In this document: piece by piece, positions 22,554-36,033 of the stretch
Numbering within the stretch: the stretch's first letter is position 1
How the letters are laid out: the number at the start of each line of letters is the position of its first letter
Origin: Thinopyrum elongatum
Taxonomy: Eukaryota; Streptophyta; Magnoliopsida; Poales; Poaceae
Length of the DNA: 64,000 nucleotides
NCBI GenBank assembly: GCA_011799875.1
Contig: CM022297.1
Coordinates: 442,543,292-442,607,291 of the forward strand
Reading direction: 5' to 3'
The notes under the pieces: generated by a model
Told to the model about the DNA's origin: nothing
The model's database searches: none
Seen by the model: the letters and a program-made list of their open reading frames with translations, nothing else
Position numbers and translations under genes: made by a program

Positions 22554-24434
22554 CATAGGAGATATGCCCCAGAGGCAATAATAAATGATATTATTTATCT
22601 CCAAGTTCATGATTATGTTTATGTTCCATGCTATAACTGATGTGGTTCCCGAGTCCGTATATTCATAAAGGATCTGGGGAAAACCCATGTGCACGTGTGG
22701 AATAATAAATGGTAAAATGTATTCCTAGTCGTGCCTCTAAGACTAGCTCAAGTGTTGCATGATGATTATGTTTTCCCAATCATAGGCATGTCTATGCCAA
22801 CAACTTTGAGTGCACAATGTTAGTAGAACATTTGTGTTGAATCGACCCAAATTGATGTTATGCTATGAGATACATTTGTCACAAGTTAATGGTTAATAAG
22901 ACAGAGAAGTTAATATTTGCATAATTCCTTAGACCATGAGAGTATCGAGTTTCTTCATACTTGCTTCATGAACTTTGGGGTTTGTTAAACGTCATCCGTA
23001 AATGGGTGGCTATTACGGCGGCTTACGGGTTCATGGAAAAGTGTGTCAAGTAACTTGATAGCTCAAGATTGGGATTTTCTCCTCCGACGATGGAGAGATA
23101 TTCTCGGGCCCTCTCGGTGTTACGGTATCCACCATCGTCTGGCCAGACACATTGTGATTTGATCACTGGGAGGCCGAAACACGGAAACGAGAAAAGAGAA
23201 CAAAACCGATAACGAGGTAACTTGCATGGTGGACAAATTGTTGATCCACGGGGATGCAATAAATCTCACCTCGGGTGTTTGTAACATATCACGAAGCAAC
23301 AGGAATAGCACATGGCAACTGGAGGTTCACTCGAATATTTATTCGTGTGGGTATAGGGATCAATATGGGTGTCCACGGCTCCGATGTTGATAAATGATCG
23401 GAAGGGGTTCCGGGTCATGTCTATACTTCACTGAACCTATTGGGTCACACGCTTAAGGGTCATCTATCTGCTGAATACTAGACAGGGAGTCTGAGAGAAA
23501 ATCTCCGGAAAAAGTTTTAGAGGCAGCGGAAAAGTTCCGGAGAGAGAGGACACCGGATGAGTTTCGGTAAAACTGAAAAGTTGTTTCAGGGTATATCATT
23601 AAGTCAAATTGGTTTCGGCACACGCCTGATAATTCTTGGAGGGCGTCAGAATCATTCTGGAAACTTCTGTGAATTTTCTGAGATAAAAACCGGAAATGTT
23701 CCGGAGCTGCCGGAACCAGTTTGGTTGCTTTTCGCAGATGAAAATCATTAATTCGAAATTGTTATGGAACGTGTCCAAAATCATTTGTGTGGGTACTGGA
23801 ATTATTCTAAGACCCACAAAAATATTTTCGGATTTAACAGTCGCGGAAAATTGTCTCCATGAATAGTGAAAATCACTTTATGGATATTTTTATGGAAAGC
23901 CACCTTTTGGGGCTTTACCCAAAAGGCTTCTAGAAGGACTTGGGGATCAAGGAACCCCCTTTGGGGGCCCCCATGAAGGTGGGACGTTCAAGGGTGCAGC
24001 TCCTCCATGGAGCTCCACTCATCCTTTTATGCCCTTTATGAACTTTATGTGTGACATAAAGTGTGGGCATTTTGGGTTTTTCATGTGCCCCTTACCCCTT
24101 GGGTTTTCCTATAAATAGAGGTGGAGAGGCACTCTCCACAATCATCCTTGCTCTCATACACATGCCATAGACTTTTCTGGCTTCTCCCTCCCTCCCAGCG
24201 AAATAGTTTCGTAGAGCCGAAAGGCTGTCTGGGTTCCGGCAGGAACTAGTTCTGGACGGCGAAGCCCTGCCGGATAGCTGACACTGTATGTGTGCAACCC
24301 CATAGAGAGGTTGTAGTTTCGATCTTTTGCCCGAGGGGCTATTCGAGTATCCTCCCGGAGGGCTGTCCGAGTTTCCGTTCGAGTTTCGAGGGTCCTCCCG
24401 GAGGGCTGTCCGTGACATCGTCCGAGGGACTATC
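22554..24434 (+). mobile_element. 3' LTR of the decayed Copia-type element, left part
   Basis: Homologous to 15144-17050. Its first bases have changed from TGAAGG to CATAGG. It is interrupted at 24434 by the Gypsy array and resumes at 36060-36263 after the duplicated CTATC. Confidence 0.88.
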
Positions 24435-27400
24435 TGTAACACCCCCAGTGGTTAACTACAGTAATCACCCTTTTGATAATGCCAAGTCAGCATGATTAAC
24501 AATGCATAATCATCTTTAACATCATATTGCTTTTCAACTCCCAAGTCAAAATTCAAATTTAAATGAAAGTGGAAAATAAAAGTTGTCCAACATAGAAACT
24601 AAATTGTTCATTAAATAGCAAATAAATCAGAGACAATTCTAAAATTGAAACCAACATCATTGGAGTTGGGTAAGTGACTCAAACATCTTCAAACAGCGAC
24701 TAAAAACAATATTTAATAACCATTTATTAAATCTAATTTAAGTATGAAATGATGTTTTGCCCAAACTAATTTTAGGTGTTAGGGAATAAAGCACTGGTAT
24801 TTATGGACTAGGTCTCCCTTTTTACAAAATTCGGTTTGGGGCCTAACTATTTACTAAACAGAGATATATGAATTAAGAATAAAAGAAAAAGACAAAAGCT
24901 AAAACAAAAGCTAAAACAAAAAAAATAAAACAAACCCCCCCTGGGCCTCGGCCCAGCAGGCCGTCCAGGCCGCCAGGCCGGCCCACCCCATCCCTATAAT
25001 CCCCTCACCCCCCCGCAAACCCTAACCCCGAACCCCACTCCTCCCCTCGCTCCCTCCCTCTCTCTGTGGATCGGGATCGAGCCCGATCCCAGCGCCGCGC
25101 CCGCCCCCTCCCTCTGCTCCGGCCAGCTCCGCTCGCGCGCCAGTGCGGGCCGCCGCCGCTCGCCGTCCCTGAAGCCACCTCGACGCCGCCTCGCCCCTCC
25201 TCATCTCTCGTGCGACGCCCGCCTGAGGCCACGGCCTCGCCTCGTCGCCCGGCCCGATCCCGTCGTCGTTCGCCGCCGCCCGGAGGCCTCCCTCCCTCGC
25301 CGGACATGCCTCCCCGTCTCCTCCCCGCCGGACTGCCACGTCCCCTGCGCCGCTCGCCGTCCCCGACCTCCTCCCCGGCTCGCTTCCCCGAGCCTCGCCG
25401 CCCCCTCTTCGCACGAACGGAGGGTGAGAACACCCCGGCCTCCGCTCCCCTTTCCCCCTCTACTCCCGCTCGACGCCGTCCCGCTCGCGTAGCCACTGCC
25501 CCGCTGAGTCGCTCGCCGTCGCCGCCGTGCGACCGCACCCGCCTCCGTGCCGCTGCTCGCCGCGCCGTGACCTCGCCAGCGCCGCTGCCGCTCGCCTCGC
25601 TTGCCCTGCTCCGTCGCCTGGCCCCGCCACTCGCGCCCGCGCTCGCTGTGCCTCCCCTCGCGCCCGCCCGGCCGGCCTCGCCGCGCCGCGCTCCGGCCTT
25701 GGCCTCGCCTCTGGTGCACGCGCGCGCGCTGGCCCGGACGTGTCCGGTGCCCGAACAGACACGGCCCGGACATGTCCGCCCCGGCCCTATGACCGACGGG
25801 GCCCAGCCCCTGTTTAAAACGGAATTAAAAATAAATAAGTATTAATTAATTAGTTAATTAAATGAATAATTAACTTAATTAATTCTATTTAATTAAACTA
25901 ATTAAATAGTTAGTCTAATTAATCTGTTAATTAGTGTTAGTAGACTATGACATGTGGGTCCCCCTTGACCCTGTTGACTGGTCAACCTTGACCCAGTCAA
26001 CGCTGACTGGATCTGCTGACTGGACCATTTGACTTAGTCAACCTATTTAAATAAATTCCAGAAATTAATAAAAACTTTAGAAAATCATATAAAATAATCC
26101 GTAACTCAGATCAAAAAACTTTATACATGAAAGTTGCTCAGAACAACGAGACGAGTTCGAATACGCGGTCCGTTCGTCCGCCACACGTCCCTAACTATCC
26201 GAACATGCAACCGTTCCTCTCCGGTCATCTGTCTGACAAATGTCCGGAACCGGGAAAACATTCCCGGATGGATTCCTCCTTCCTCGGTGACGTGCAACCA
26301 TACGTTAGGATACACCCGGCACTGCGTATTATCATGTCGTACCTTGTGTTGCTCAAGTTTGCTCTATATTTATACTGTTTCCTCCCCCTCTTCTCTCTCG
26401 GTAGACCCTGACACCGACGTCGTCCCCGAGACCGACGCAACTCAGGAGCCCGACGCCACCGTTGACGATCCCTCTCTCTTGTCAGAGCAACCAGGCAAGC
26501 CCCTCCCTTGAGCATACCGATATCGCCCATTCTAATTTCTCATGCTTGCATTAGAATTACTGCTGCTGCTGCTTTACCTATTCTGATGCATAGCCTGTTC
26601 ATTGCAACCTGCTGTTGATAATTACCTACATATCCTAAACTGTTTAGTCTAGGCTGGGTAGAGACCTATCAGTGACCCCACTTATCCCGACTGCCGCGCT
26701 GGATCGTCAGAAGACCCGATCAACGGGATTGAAGACCAGGCCCCGACACCGCACATCACCCCCCCTTAGTTGTAACGACACTGCAGCGTTACTATCGAGT
26801 GTCGAGGGTGAAACCTCATGTAGCACTTCTGATGTTAACTCTGTAGAGTAGTTATTCGGTCGTGGTCATCTAGGGTGATTCCTCCTTCACCGCTTCCGAT
26901 AACGACGCTGTCGTACAACACCTCAAGTGTGGACCCAGTGAGGGTGATTCCTCCTAGTTCATCTTGACGGATACATCGAGTGGGAATTCAATGAGGGTGA
27001 TACCTCGGATTCCCTGATGTTATGGACACACGGATACTTGGACCTTACAATGTTACTTGGAAAGGCGGGTCGACCCTGAGGGGTACCCGCGTGTGATGTG
27101 AAGGCGGGTTGCCAGTGTGGTGCCCGAGTGGTGAATACGAGGCGCGGCCGGGCATTCTTAACCCTTGCCGCAAGTCCTCGAGACGGGGCGACGGGGTCAC
27201 ATCTTTCGTGAGTCTCTGCTCGTTACCGCAAGCCCTAGTCCTAACGATTTGGATATTTGATCCGAGCAGACCTCTGGTCTGATAGCACTAACCATCACGT
27301 GGGCATAGTATGGGCGTTCTGCATCGTATGCATCAGCCGAAAGCTCTGTCAGACGTCCAGTTCAGCAGTGCGGCATGGAGTGATTGGCGCCATTTCGGTG

Positions 27401-28489
27401 GTGCTTGGATCTGGGCCATGTACGCAACGACCCGGAGGGCGAGGGGCGATGGCCAAGACCCCCTTGCGCTTAGGATGTAGACCGGCGGGGACCTCTCTGC
27501 GGAGTTGTAGGTAGGGTTGCGATGTGTCGTTTGGCCGAGGCCGAGCATGACCCTAGAAAGTGTGTCCGGCCGGAGTTAATCGAGCGTGTTGGGTAAGTTG
27601 GTGCACCCCTGCAGGGAAGAACACTTCTATCGATAGCCGGTCCTACGGTAAAGGACACTCGGAGTTGTATCCTGATTGATACAATTTAGAACTGGATACC
27701 TGTGATGAGACCTGTATATATGGCTCTGGGATTGCTTCTCGCAGGGAGTCGAGAAGGGATCTCAGGACGAGGTTGATGAATGTATGGCTCTGGGATTGCT
27801 TTCTCGCAGGGAGTCGAGAAAGGATCTCTGGGTGAGGTTGAGACTTAATGTTACTACTACATTATATTGTAATGTTCTACTCTCTTCTACTGCTGCAAGA
27901 CCGCTGAAGATGCTAGTCTTCGATAGGACTAGGCCTTCTCTCTATTCTGGCATTTCTGCAGCCCAGTCCACATATACAACCTCCCCTTGATAATGTTGCA
28001 TATGTAGTGTAGATCCTTGCTTGCTGAGTACTTCAGAGTACTCACGGTTGCTTTGATTTCCTTTTTTTCCCCATATCAGTTTGACGTGACCAGAGGACGG
28101 AGCCCCCTGAGACAGATGCCCCGACGATCGTTACTACTACTACCCAGAGGATGGATACTACTACGAGTTGACTGACGACCAGGAGTAGGATCGGAGGGTC
28201 CCAGGCAGGAGGCCTTCGCCTTTCGATCGTAGTGTTTTATTTTGCCCCGCCTTTCTAAAGGCCTTTCTGTACTTTCTTTTATATCTGTACTCAGATATCT
28301 GATGCTTCCGCTGACGCTTGTTCGCAAGCTTATGTATTCGAGCCCTCGAGGCCCTGGCTTGTAATATAAAGCTTGTATGACTTTATTTATGTTTTAGAGT
28401 TGTGTTGTGATATCTTCCCGTGAGTCCTTAGGCTTGATCGTGTGCATTTGCGTGTATGATTAGTGCACGATCGGGCCGGGGGCGTCACA
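24435..28489 (+). mobile_element. First LTR of the Gypsy array
   Basis: 4055 bp, long for an LTR. It holds a GC-rich part (24990-25810), an AT-rich part (25815-25960) and TGACTGG/CCAGTCA words. Long open frames in the GC-rich part are frame-shifted relative to the second LTR and so are unlikely to be coding. Confidence 0.93.
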
Positions 28490-28492
28490 AGT

Positions 28493-28505
28493 TGGTATCA
28501 GAGCC
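28493..28505 (+). other. Primer-binding site, initiator tRNA-Met type
   Basis: TGGTATCAGAGCC, three bases after the LTR. It is repeated exactly at 35000-35012 behind the second LTR. Confidence 0.9.
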
Positions 28506-28851
28506 GACTGCCTGTAGGAACCCCCTTTCCAACTCCTTGGCCGAAGTTGAGTCTAGAAACCGGAAAACTGTTTTACTAACTTGGCTGTGTGGCTTACGGG
28601 CCCACGTCGCCAATTGGGAGGTATTAGTATCTTTTATTCCTCATCTTTACTCTGGGACTCTGACCTCTCTTCCTTTCGGGTTAACTAAAGTTTACTAACG
28701 CCGACACTTAGGATCTCGTAATTCTTTCCCTGACATTGATCTGATTATTCTGATAATCATTTTCCTTTCCATTGTTTTGTCTAACCTTTCTCTCCGAGAT
28801 CGGTTATACTTCTCCTTGTCTTTTGACAATCATGAGTTCCCTCTGTTTCAG

Positions 28852-30906
28852 ATGGATCGTTTGTTTCCACCACACCCTGCGACGCAGCTACCAGCTGTTC
28901 GAGCAGGGATACATCCAGAGTACATCCTTTATCCACTGGGGCAGATGTCAATCCGTTACAATACCCCAGTACTGTCTCCTCCAGATACCCGCAAAGACTT
29001 TGTGATTTATTGTGATGCATCCCGTGAAGGATTAGGCTGTGTCCTAATGCAAGAGCGTAAAGTGATTGCTTATGGCTCTCGTCAGTTGCGCCCACATGAA
29101 GAGAATTATCCGGTACATGATCTAGAACTAGCTGCTGTGATCTATGCACTGCAGTTGTGGCGACATTACCTCCTCGGTAATCGTTGCGAGATCTACACGG
29201 ATCATAAAAGTTTGAAGTACTTGTTCACTCAGCCATCTCTGAATCTCCGTCAGCAAAGATGGATGGAGACCATTGCGGACTATGATTTGGCTATTTCTTA
29301 TACCCCTGGCAAGGCTAATGTAATGGCTGATGCGTTGAGCCGCAAATCCTATTGCTGCGAACTTGAGGTTCAGCTACAGCAACCCCTTCTGTATGAAGAG
29401 CTTCGAAAGCTAAATCTCGAGATAGTTCCCCAAGGATACCTAAAAACCTTGGTTGTTGAACCAGACCTTGAGAAAGCTGTTAAGAATGCGCAAGCTAAAG
29501 ATGCTGAAATTGATCTGATGAAGAAAGACCTTCACCTTGTAAAGTACAGGGATTTCTCGCTGTCTGAAGATGGAACCTTGTATTTCAGAGACCGCATTGT
29601 CGTACCTCGCTTCGAGCTTATGACTGACAAAGTTATGAAGGAGGCACATGATACCCCGCTGTCTATTCATCCGGGTAGCACCAAGATGTATCGTGATCTC
29701 CGTCAAAGGTACTGGTGGTCTAAAATGAAGCAGGACATTGCTCGCTATGTTGCTGAATGTGATGTGTGTCGACGCGTTAAAGCAGAACATCAGAAGCCTG
29801 CTGGAATTCTGCAACCGTTACCTATTCCTTTATGGAAATGGGACAAGGTTCAGATGTATTTCGTTACAGGACTTCCCAGGTCACAGAAGGGTCACGATGC
29901 TATTCTTGTCGTTGTCGACCAACTCTCCAAAGTTGCACACTTTCTGCCTGTCAAGGAGACGATCACTGCTAGTCAGTTAGCAGAGTTATATATCTCCAGA
30001 ATTGTTTCACTCCACGGTATTCCGAAAGAGATCAGTTCAGACCGTGGCAGCATATTCACTGGTCATTTCTGGGAAAGTTTCCAAAAGGCTATGGGAACTC
30101 ATATTACCTGGAGTTCAGCTTATCATCCTCAATCCCAAGGCCAAGTTGAACGAGTTAATCAAGTGCTTGAAGACATGTTGCGAGCTTGTGTTATATCGTT
30201 TGGCAAGAAGTGGGAAGAATCTCTTCCATATGCCGAGTTCTCCTATAACAACAGCTATCAAGCCAGTCTAAAGATGGCCCCCTTTGAAGTTCTCTATGGA
30301 CGTAAGTGTCGAACCCCTCTGAATTGGTCAGAAACTGGGGAACGACCGCTCGTGGGTCCAGATATTATTCAACACGCCGAAGAACAAGTTCGTATTGTCC
30401 GGGAAAATCTCAAGGCGGCTCAGGACCGCCAGAAGAGCAACTATGATCGCAAACGATGGGGTTTGACTTATCAACCTGGTGATCAAGCTTATCTTCGTGT
30501 CACTCCTATGAAAGGCACTCACCGTTTCGGAATCAAGGGCAAGCTAGCTCCACGCTACATTGGTCCTTTCCGCATTGTTGCAAGACGTGGTCAAGTGGCG
30601 TATAAATTGGATTTGCCGCCGCAATTCTCTCATATCCACGACGTCTTCCATGTGTCGCAACTTCGTAAATGCTTCAAGGAATCTCCGCACCGAGCAGTGG
30701 ATCACGAGATGCTCGAATTGCATGATGATCTATCTTATAAGGAGCATCCGATCCGCATCCTCGATGAAGCTGAACGTCGAACCCGTCAGAAGGTTACCAA
30801 GTTCCTCAAAGTGCAGTGGTCAAACCATACTGAAGATGAAGCCACTTGGGAACGCGAGGATCATCTTCGCAAGGAATACCCCGAACTTTTTCCTTCTACT
30901 TCTTAA
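28852..30906 (+). CDS. Internally deleted Gypsy polyprotein: gag leader fused to RNase H, integrase and chromodomain
   Basis: 684 residues from the ATG at 28852 (MDRLFPPHP); the open frame extends upstream but only from a non-ATG codon. Residues 1-~38 look like a gag start. From ~39 the frame is already at the RT/RNase H boundary, so most of gag, protease and RT are missing without loss of frame. RNase H has D55, E92, D117 and D160. The integrase zinc-binding part has H266, H273, C303 and C306. In the catalytic core the expected first Asp is Tyr at 336 (MYFVTGLP), while D397 and E433 remain. A chromodomain-like end lies at about 625-682. Integrase joins cDNA to host DNA and the chromodomain targets chromatin. 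The protein as encoded should not integrate. A polypurine tract (30930-30942) follows. Confidence 0.9.
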   Translation: MDRLFPPHPATQLPAVRAGIHPEYILYPLGQMSIRYNTPVLSPPDTRKDFVIYCDASREGLGCVLMQERKVIAYGSRQLRPHEENYPVHDLELAAVIYALQLWRHYLLGNRCEIYTDHKSLKYLFTQPSLNLRQQRWMETIADYDLAISYTPGKANVMADALSRKSYCCELEVQLQQPLLYEELRKLNLEIVPQGYLKTLVVEPDLEKAVKNAQAKDAEIDLMKKDLHLVKYRDFSLSEDGTLYFRDRIVVPRFELMTDKVMKEAHDTPLSIHPGSTKMYRDLRQRYWWSKMKQDIARYVAECDVCRRVKAEHQKPAGILQPLPIPLWKWDKVQMYFVTGLPRSQKGHDAILVVVDQLSKVAHFLPVKETITASQLAELYISRIVSLHGIPKEISSDRGSIFTGHFWESFQKAMGTHITWSSAYHPQSQGQVERVNQVLEDMLRACVISFGKKWEESLPYAEFSYNNSYQASLKMAPFEVLYGRKCRTPLNWSETGERPLVGPDIIQHAEEQVRIVRENLKAAQDRQKSNYDRKRWGLTYQPGDQAYLRVTPMKGTHRFGIKGKLAPRYIGPFRIVARRGQVAYKLDLPPQFSHIHDVFHVSQLRKCFKESPHRAVDHEMLELHDDLSYKEHPIRILDEAERRTRQKVTKFLKVQWSNHTEDEATWEREDHLRKEYPELFPSTS

Positions 30907-30929
30907 TTCTCGGGACGAGAATTCTTGTT

Positions 30930-30942
30930 AGTAGAGGAGATT
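30930..30942 (+). other. Polypurine tract before the second LTR
   Basis: AGTAGAGGAGATT directly ahead of the LTR start TGTAACACC; the usual primer for plus-strand DNA. Confidence 0.75.
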
Positions 30943-33900
30943 TGTAACACCCCCAGTGGTTAACTACAGTAATCACCCTTTTGATAATGCCAAGTCAGCA
31001 TGATTAACAATGCATAATCATCTTTAACATCATATTGCTTTTCAACTCCCAAGTCAAAATTCAAATTTAAATGAAAGTGGAAAATAAAAGTTGTCCAACA
31101 TAGAAACTAAATTGTTCATTAAATAGCAAATAAATCAGAGACAATTCTAAAATTGAAACCAACATCATTGGAGTTGGGTAAGTGACTCAAACATCTTCAA
31201 ACAGCGACTAAAAACAATATTTAATAACCATTTATTAAATCTAATTTAAGTATGAAATGATGTTTTGCCCAAACTAATTTTAGGTGTTAGGGAATAAAGC
31301 ACTGGTATTTATGGACTAGGTCTCCCTTTTTACAAAATTCGGTTTGGGGGCTAACTATTTACTAAACAGAGATATATGAATTAAGAATAAAAGAAAAAGA
31401 CAAAAGCTAAAACAAAAGCTAAAACAAAAAAAAATAAAACAAACCCCCCCTGGGCCTCGGCCCAGCAGGCCGTCCAGGCCGCCAGGCCGGCCCACCCCAT
31501 CCCTATAATCCCCTCACCCCCCCGCAAACCCTAACCCCGAACCCCACTCCTCCCCTCGCTCCCTCCCTCTCTCTGTGGATCGGGATCGAGCCCGATCCCA
31601 GCGCCGCGCCCGCCCCCTCCCTCTGCTCCGGCCAGCTCCGCTCGCGCGCCAGTGCGGGCCGCCGCCGCTCGCCGTCCCTGAAGCCACCTCGACGCCGCCT
31701 CGCCCCTCCTCATCTCTCGTGCGACGCCCGCCTGAGGCCACGGCCTCGCCTCGTCGCCCGGCCCGATCCCATCATCGTTCGCCGCCGCCCGGAGGCCTCC
31801 CTCCCTCGCCGGACACGCCTCCCCGTCTCCTCCCCGCCGACTGCCACGTCCCCTGCGCCGCTCGCCGTCCCCGACCTCCTCCCCGGCTCGCTTCCCCGAG
31901 CCTCGCCGCCCCCTCTTCGCACGAACGGAGGGTGAGAACACCCCGGCCTCCGCTCCCCTTTCCCCTCTACTCACGCTCGACGCCGTCCCGCTCGCGTAGC
32001 CACTGCCCCGCTGAGTCGCTCGCCGTCGCCGCCGTGCGACCGCACCCGCCTCCGTGCCGCTGCTCGCCGCGCCGTGACCTCGCCAGCGCCGCTGCCGCTC
32101 GCCTCGCTTGCCCTGCTCCGTCGCCTGGCCCCGCCACTCGCGCCCGCGCTCGCTGTGCCTCCCCTCGCGCCCGCCCGGCCGGCCTCGCCGCGCCGCGCTC
32201 CGGCCTTGGCCTCGCCTCTGGTGCACGCGCGCGCTGGCCCGGACGTGTCCGGTGCCCGAACAGACACGGCCCGGACATGTCCGCCCCGGCCCTATGACCG
32301 ACGGGGCCCAGCCCCTGTTTAAAACGGAATTAAAAATAAATAAGTATTAATTAATTAGTTAATTAAATGAATAATTAACTTAATTAATTCTGTTTAATTA
32401 AACTAATTAAATAGTTAGTCTAATTAATCTGTTAATTAGTGTTAGTAGACTATGACATGTGGGTCCCCCTTGACCCTGTTGACTGGTCAACCTTGACCCA
32501 GTCAACGCTGACTGGATCTGCTGACTGGACCATTTGACTTAGTCAACCTATTTAAATAAATTCCAGAAATTAATAAAAACTTTAGAAAATCATATAAAAT
32601 AATCCGTAACTCAGATCAAAAAACTTTATACATGAAAGTTGCTCAGAACAACGAGACGAATTCGAATACGCGGTCCGTTCGTCCGCCGCACGTCCCTAAC
32701 TATCCGAACATGCAACCGTTCCTCTCCGGTCATCTGTCTGACAAATGTCCGGAACCGGGAAAACATTCCCGGATGGAATCCTCCTTCCTCGGTGACGTGC
32801 AACCATACGTTAGGATACACCCGGCACTGCGTATTATCATGTCGTACCTTGTGTTGCTCAAGTTTGCTCTATATTTATACTGTTTCCTCCCCCTCTTCTC
32901 TCTCGGTAGACCCTGACACCGACGTCGTCCCCGAGACCGACGCAACTCAGGAGCCCGACGCCACCGTTGACGATCCCTCTCTCTTGTCAGAGCAACCAGG
33001 CAAGCCCCTCCCTTGAGCATACCGATATCGCCCATTCTAATTTCTCATGCTTGCATTAGAATTACTGCTGCTGCTGCTTTACCTATTCTGATGCATAGCC
33101 TGTTCATTGCAACCTGCTGTTGATAATTACCTACATATCCTAAACTGTTTAGTCTAGGCTGGGTAGAGACCTATCAGTGACCCCACTTATCCCGACTGCC
33201 GCGCTGGATCGTCAGAAGACCCGATCAACGGGATTGAAGACCAGGCCCCGACACCGCACATCACCCCCCCCTTAGTTGTAACGACACTGCAGCGTTACTA
33301 TCGAGTGTCGAGGGTGAAACCTCATGTAGCACTTCTGATGTTAACTCTGTAGAGTAGTTATTCGGTCGTGGTCATCGAGGGTGATTCCTCCTTCACCGCT
33401 TCCGATAACGACGCTGTCGTACAACACCTCAAGTGTGGACCCAGTGAGGGTGATTCCTCCTAGTTCATCTTGACGGATACATCGAGTGGGAATTCAATGA
33501 GGGTGATACCTCGGATTCCCTGATGTTATGGACACACGGATACTTGGACTTTACAATGTTACTTGGAAAGGCGGGTCGACCCTGAGGGGTACCCGCGTGT
33601 GATGTGAAGGCGGGTTGCCAGTGTGGTGCCCGAGTGGTGAATACGAGGCGCGGCCGGGCATTCTTAACCCTTGCCGCAAGTCCTCGAGACGGGGCGACGG
33701 GGTCACATCTTTCGTGAGTCTCTGCTCGTTACCGCAAGCCCCTAGTCCTAGCGATTTGGATATTTGATCCGAGCAGGCCTCTGGTCTGATAGCACTAACC
33801 ATCACGTGGGCATAGTATGGGCGTTCTGCATCGCATGCATCAGCCGAAAGCTCTGTCAGACGTCCAGTTCAGCAGTGCGGCATGGAGTGATTGGCGCCAT

Positions 33901-34996
33901 TTCGGTGGTGCTTGGATCTGGGCCATGTACGCAACGACCCGGAGGGCGAGGGGCGATGGCCAAGACCCCCTTGCGCTTAGGATGTAGACCGGCGGGGACC
34001 TCTCTGCGGAGTTGTAGGTAGGGTTGCGATGTGTCGTTTGGCCGAGGCCGGGCATGACCCAGGAAAGTATGTCCGGCCGAAGTTAATCGAGCGTGTTGGG
34101 TAAGTTGGTGCACCCCTGCAGGGAAGAACACTTCTATCGATAGCCGGTCCTACGGTAAAGGACACTCGGAGTTGTATCCTGATTGATACAATTTAGAACT
34201 GGATACCTGTGATGAGACCTGTATATATGGCTCTGGGATTGCTTCTCGCAGGGAGTCGAGAAGGGATCTCAGGACGAGGTTGATGAATGTATGGCTCTGG
34301 GATTGCTTTCTCGCAGGGAGTCGAGAAAGGATCTCTGGGTGAGGTTGAGACTTAATGTTACTACTACATTATATTGTAATGTTCTACTCTCTTCTACTGC
34401 TGCAAGACCGCTGAAGATGCTAGTCTTCGATAGGACTAGGCCTTCTCTCTATTCTGGCATTTCTGCAGCCCAGTCCACATATACAACCTCCCCTTGATAA
34501 TGTTGCATATGTAGTGTAGATCCTTGCTTGCTGAGTACTTCAGAGTACTCACGGTTGCTTTGATTTCCTTTTTTTCCCCATATCAGTTTGACGTGACCAG
34601 AGGACGGAGCCCCCTGAGACAGATGCCCCGACGATCGTTACTACTACTACCCAGAGGATGGATACTACTACGAGTTGACTGACGACCAGGAGTAGGATCG
34701 GAGGGTCCCAGGCAGGAGGCCTTCGCCTTTCGATCGTAGTGTTTTATTTTGCCCCGCCTTTCTAAAGGCCTTTCTGTACTTTCTTTTATATCTGTACTCA
34801 GATATCTGATGCTTCCGCTGACGCTTGTTCGCAAGCTTATGTATTCGAGCCCTCGAGGCCCTGGCTTGTAATATAAAGCTTGTATGACTTTATTTATGTT
34901 TTAGAGTTGTGTTGTGATATCTTCCCGTGAGTCCTTAGGCTTGATCGTGTGCATTTGCGTGTATGATTAGTGCACGATCGGGCCGGGGGCGTCACA
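30943..34996 (+). mobile_element. Second LTR of the Gypsy array
   Basis: 4054 bp and more than 99% like the first by eye. All differences I found lie between its start and 34080. From there to its end, and on through the following internal segment to 36018, it is identical to the first repeat unit. That makes it a probable hybrid LTR. Confidence 0.93.
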
Positions 34997-34999
34997 AGT

Positions 35000-35012
35000 T
35001 GGTATCAGAGCC
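35000..35012 (+). other. Second primer-binding site
   Basis: TGGTATCAGAGCC, the same as at 28493-28505 with a constant offset of 6507 bp. Confidence 0.9.
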
Positions 35013-35358
35013 GACTGCCTGTAGGAACCCCCTTTCCAACTCCTTGGCCGAAGTTGAGTCTAGAAACCGGAAAACTGTTTTACTAACTTGGCTGTGTGGC
35101 TTACGGGCCCACGTCGCCAATTGGGAGGTATTAGTATCTTTTATTCCTCATCTTTACTCTGGGACTCTGACCTCTCTTCCTTTCGGGTTAACTAAAGTTT
35201 ACTAACGCCGACACTTAGGATCTCGTAATTCTTTCCCTGACATTGATCTGATTATTCTGATAATCATTTTCCTTTCCATTGTTTTGTCTAACCTTTCTCT
35301 CCGAGATCGGTTATACTTCTCCTTGTCTTTTGACAATCATGAGTTCCCTCTGTTTCAG

Positions 35359-36033
35359 ATGGATCGTTTGTTTCCACCACACCCTGCGACGCAGCTACCA
35401 GCTGTTCGAGCAGGGATACATCCAGAGTACATCCTTTATCCACTGGGGCAGATGTCAATCCGTTACAATACCCCAGTACTGTCTCCTCCAGATACCCGCA
35501 AAGACTTTGTGATTTATTGTGATGCATCCCGTGAAGGATTAGGCTGTGTCCTAATGCAAGAGCGTAAAGTGATTGCTTATGGCTCTCGTCAGTTGCGCCC
35601 ACATGAAGAGAATTATCCGGTACATGATCTAGAACTAGCTGCTGTGATCTATGCACTGCAGTTGTGGCGACATTACCTCCTCGGTAATCGTTGCGAGATC
35701 TACACGGATCATAAAAGTTTGAAGTACTTGTTCACTCAGCCATCTCTGAATCTCCGTCAGCAAAGATGGATGGAGACCATTGCGGACTATGATTTGGCTA
35801 TTTCTTATACCCCTGGCAAGGCTAATGTAATGGCTGATGCGTTGAGCCGCAAATCCTATTGCTGCGAACTTGAGGTTCAGCTACAGCAACCCCTTCTGTA
35901 TGAAGAGCTTCGAAAGCTAAATCTCGAGATAGTTCCCCAAGGATACCTAAAAACCTTGGTTGTTGAACCAGACCTTGAGAAAGCTGTTAAGAATGCGCAA
36001 GCTAAAGATGCTGAAATTTGCGTGTATGATTAG
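35359..36033 (+). pseudogene. Truncated second copy of the Gypsy polyprotein
   Basis: Identical to 28852-29512 for 220 residues (gag leader plus RNase H), then it runs into the LTR tail, adding CVYD and a stop at 36031-36033. The integrase and chromodomain are missing. The break at 36016-36018 shares ATT between internal and LTR sequence, so it looks like a microhomology-mediated deletion. Confidence 0.93.

Noticed and set aside
25005..25845. Pro/Ala/Arg-rich frames up to 259 residues in the Gypsy LTR
   Set aside because: The second LTR (31514-32350) has single-base indels that shift the frame, so there is no sign of coding constraint.
26121..26530. 125-residue frame ending DPSLLSEQPGKPLP, conserved in both LTRs
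   Set aside because: The LTRs are over 99% alike, so conservation of the frame says little; its start region is not protein-like. A spliced LTR transcript cannot be excluded.
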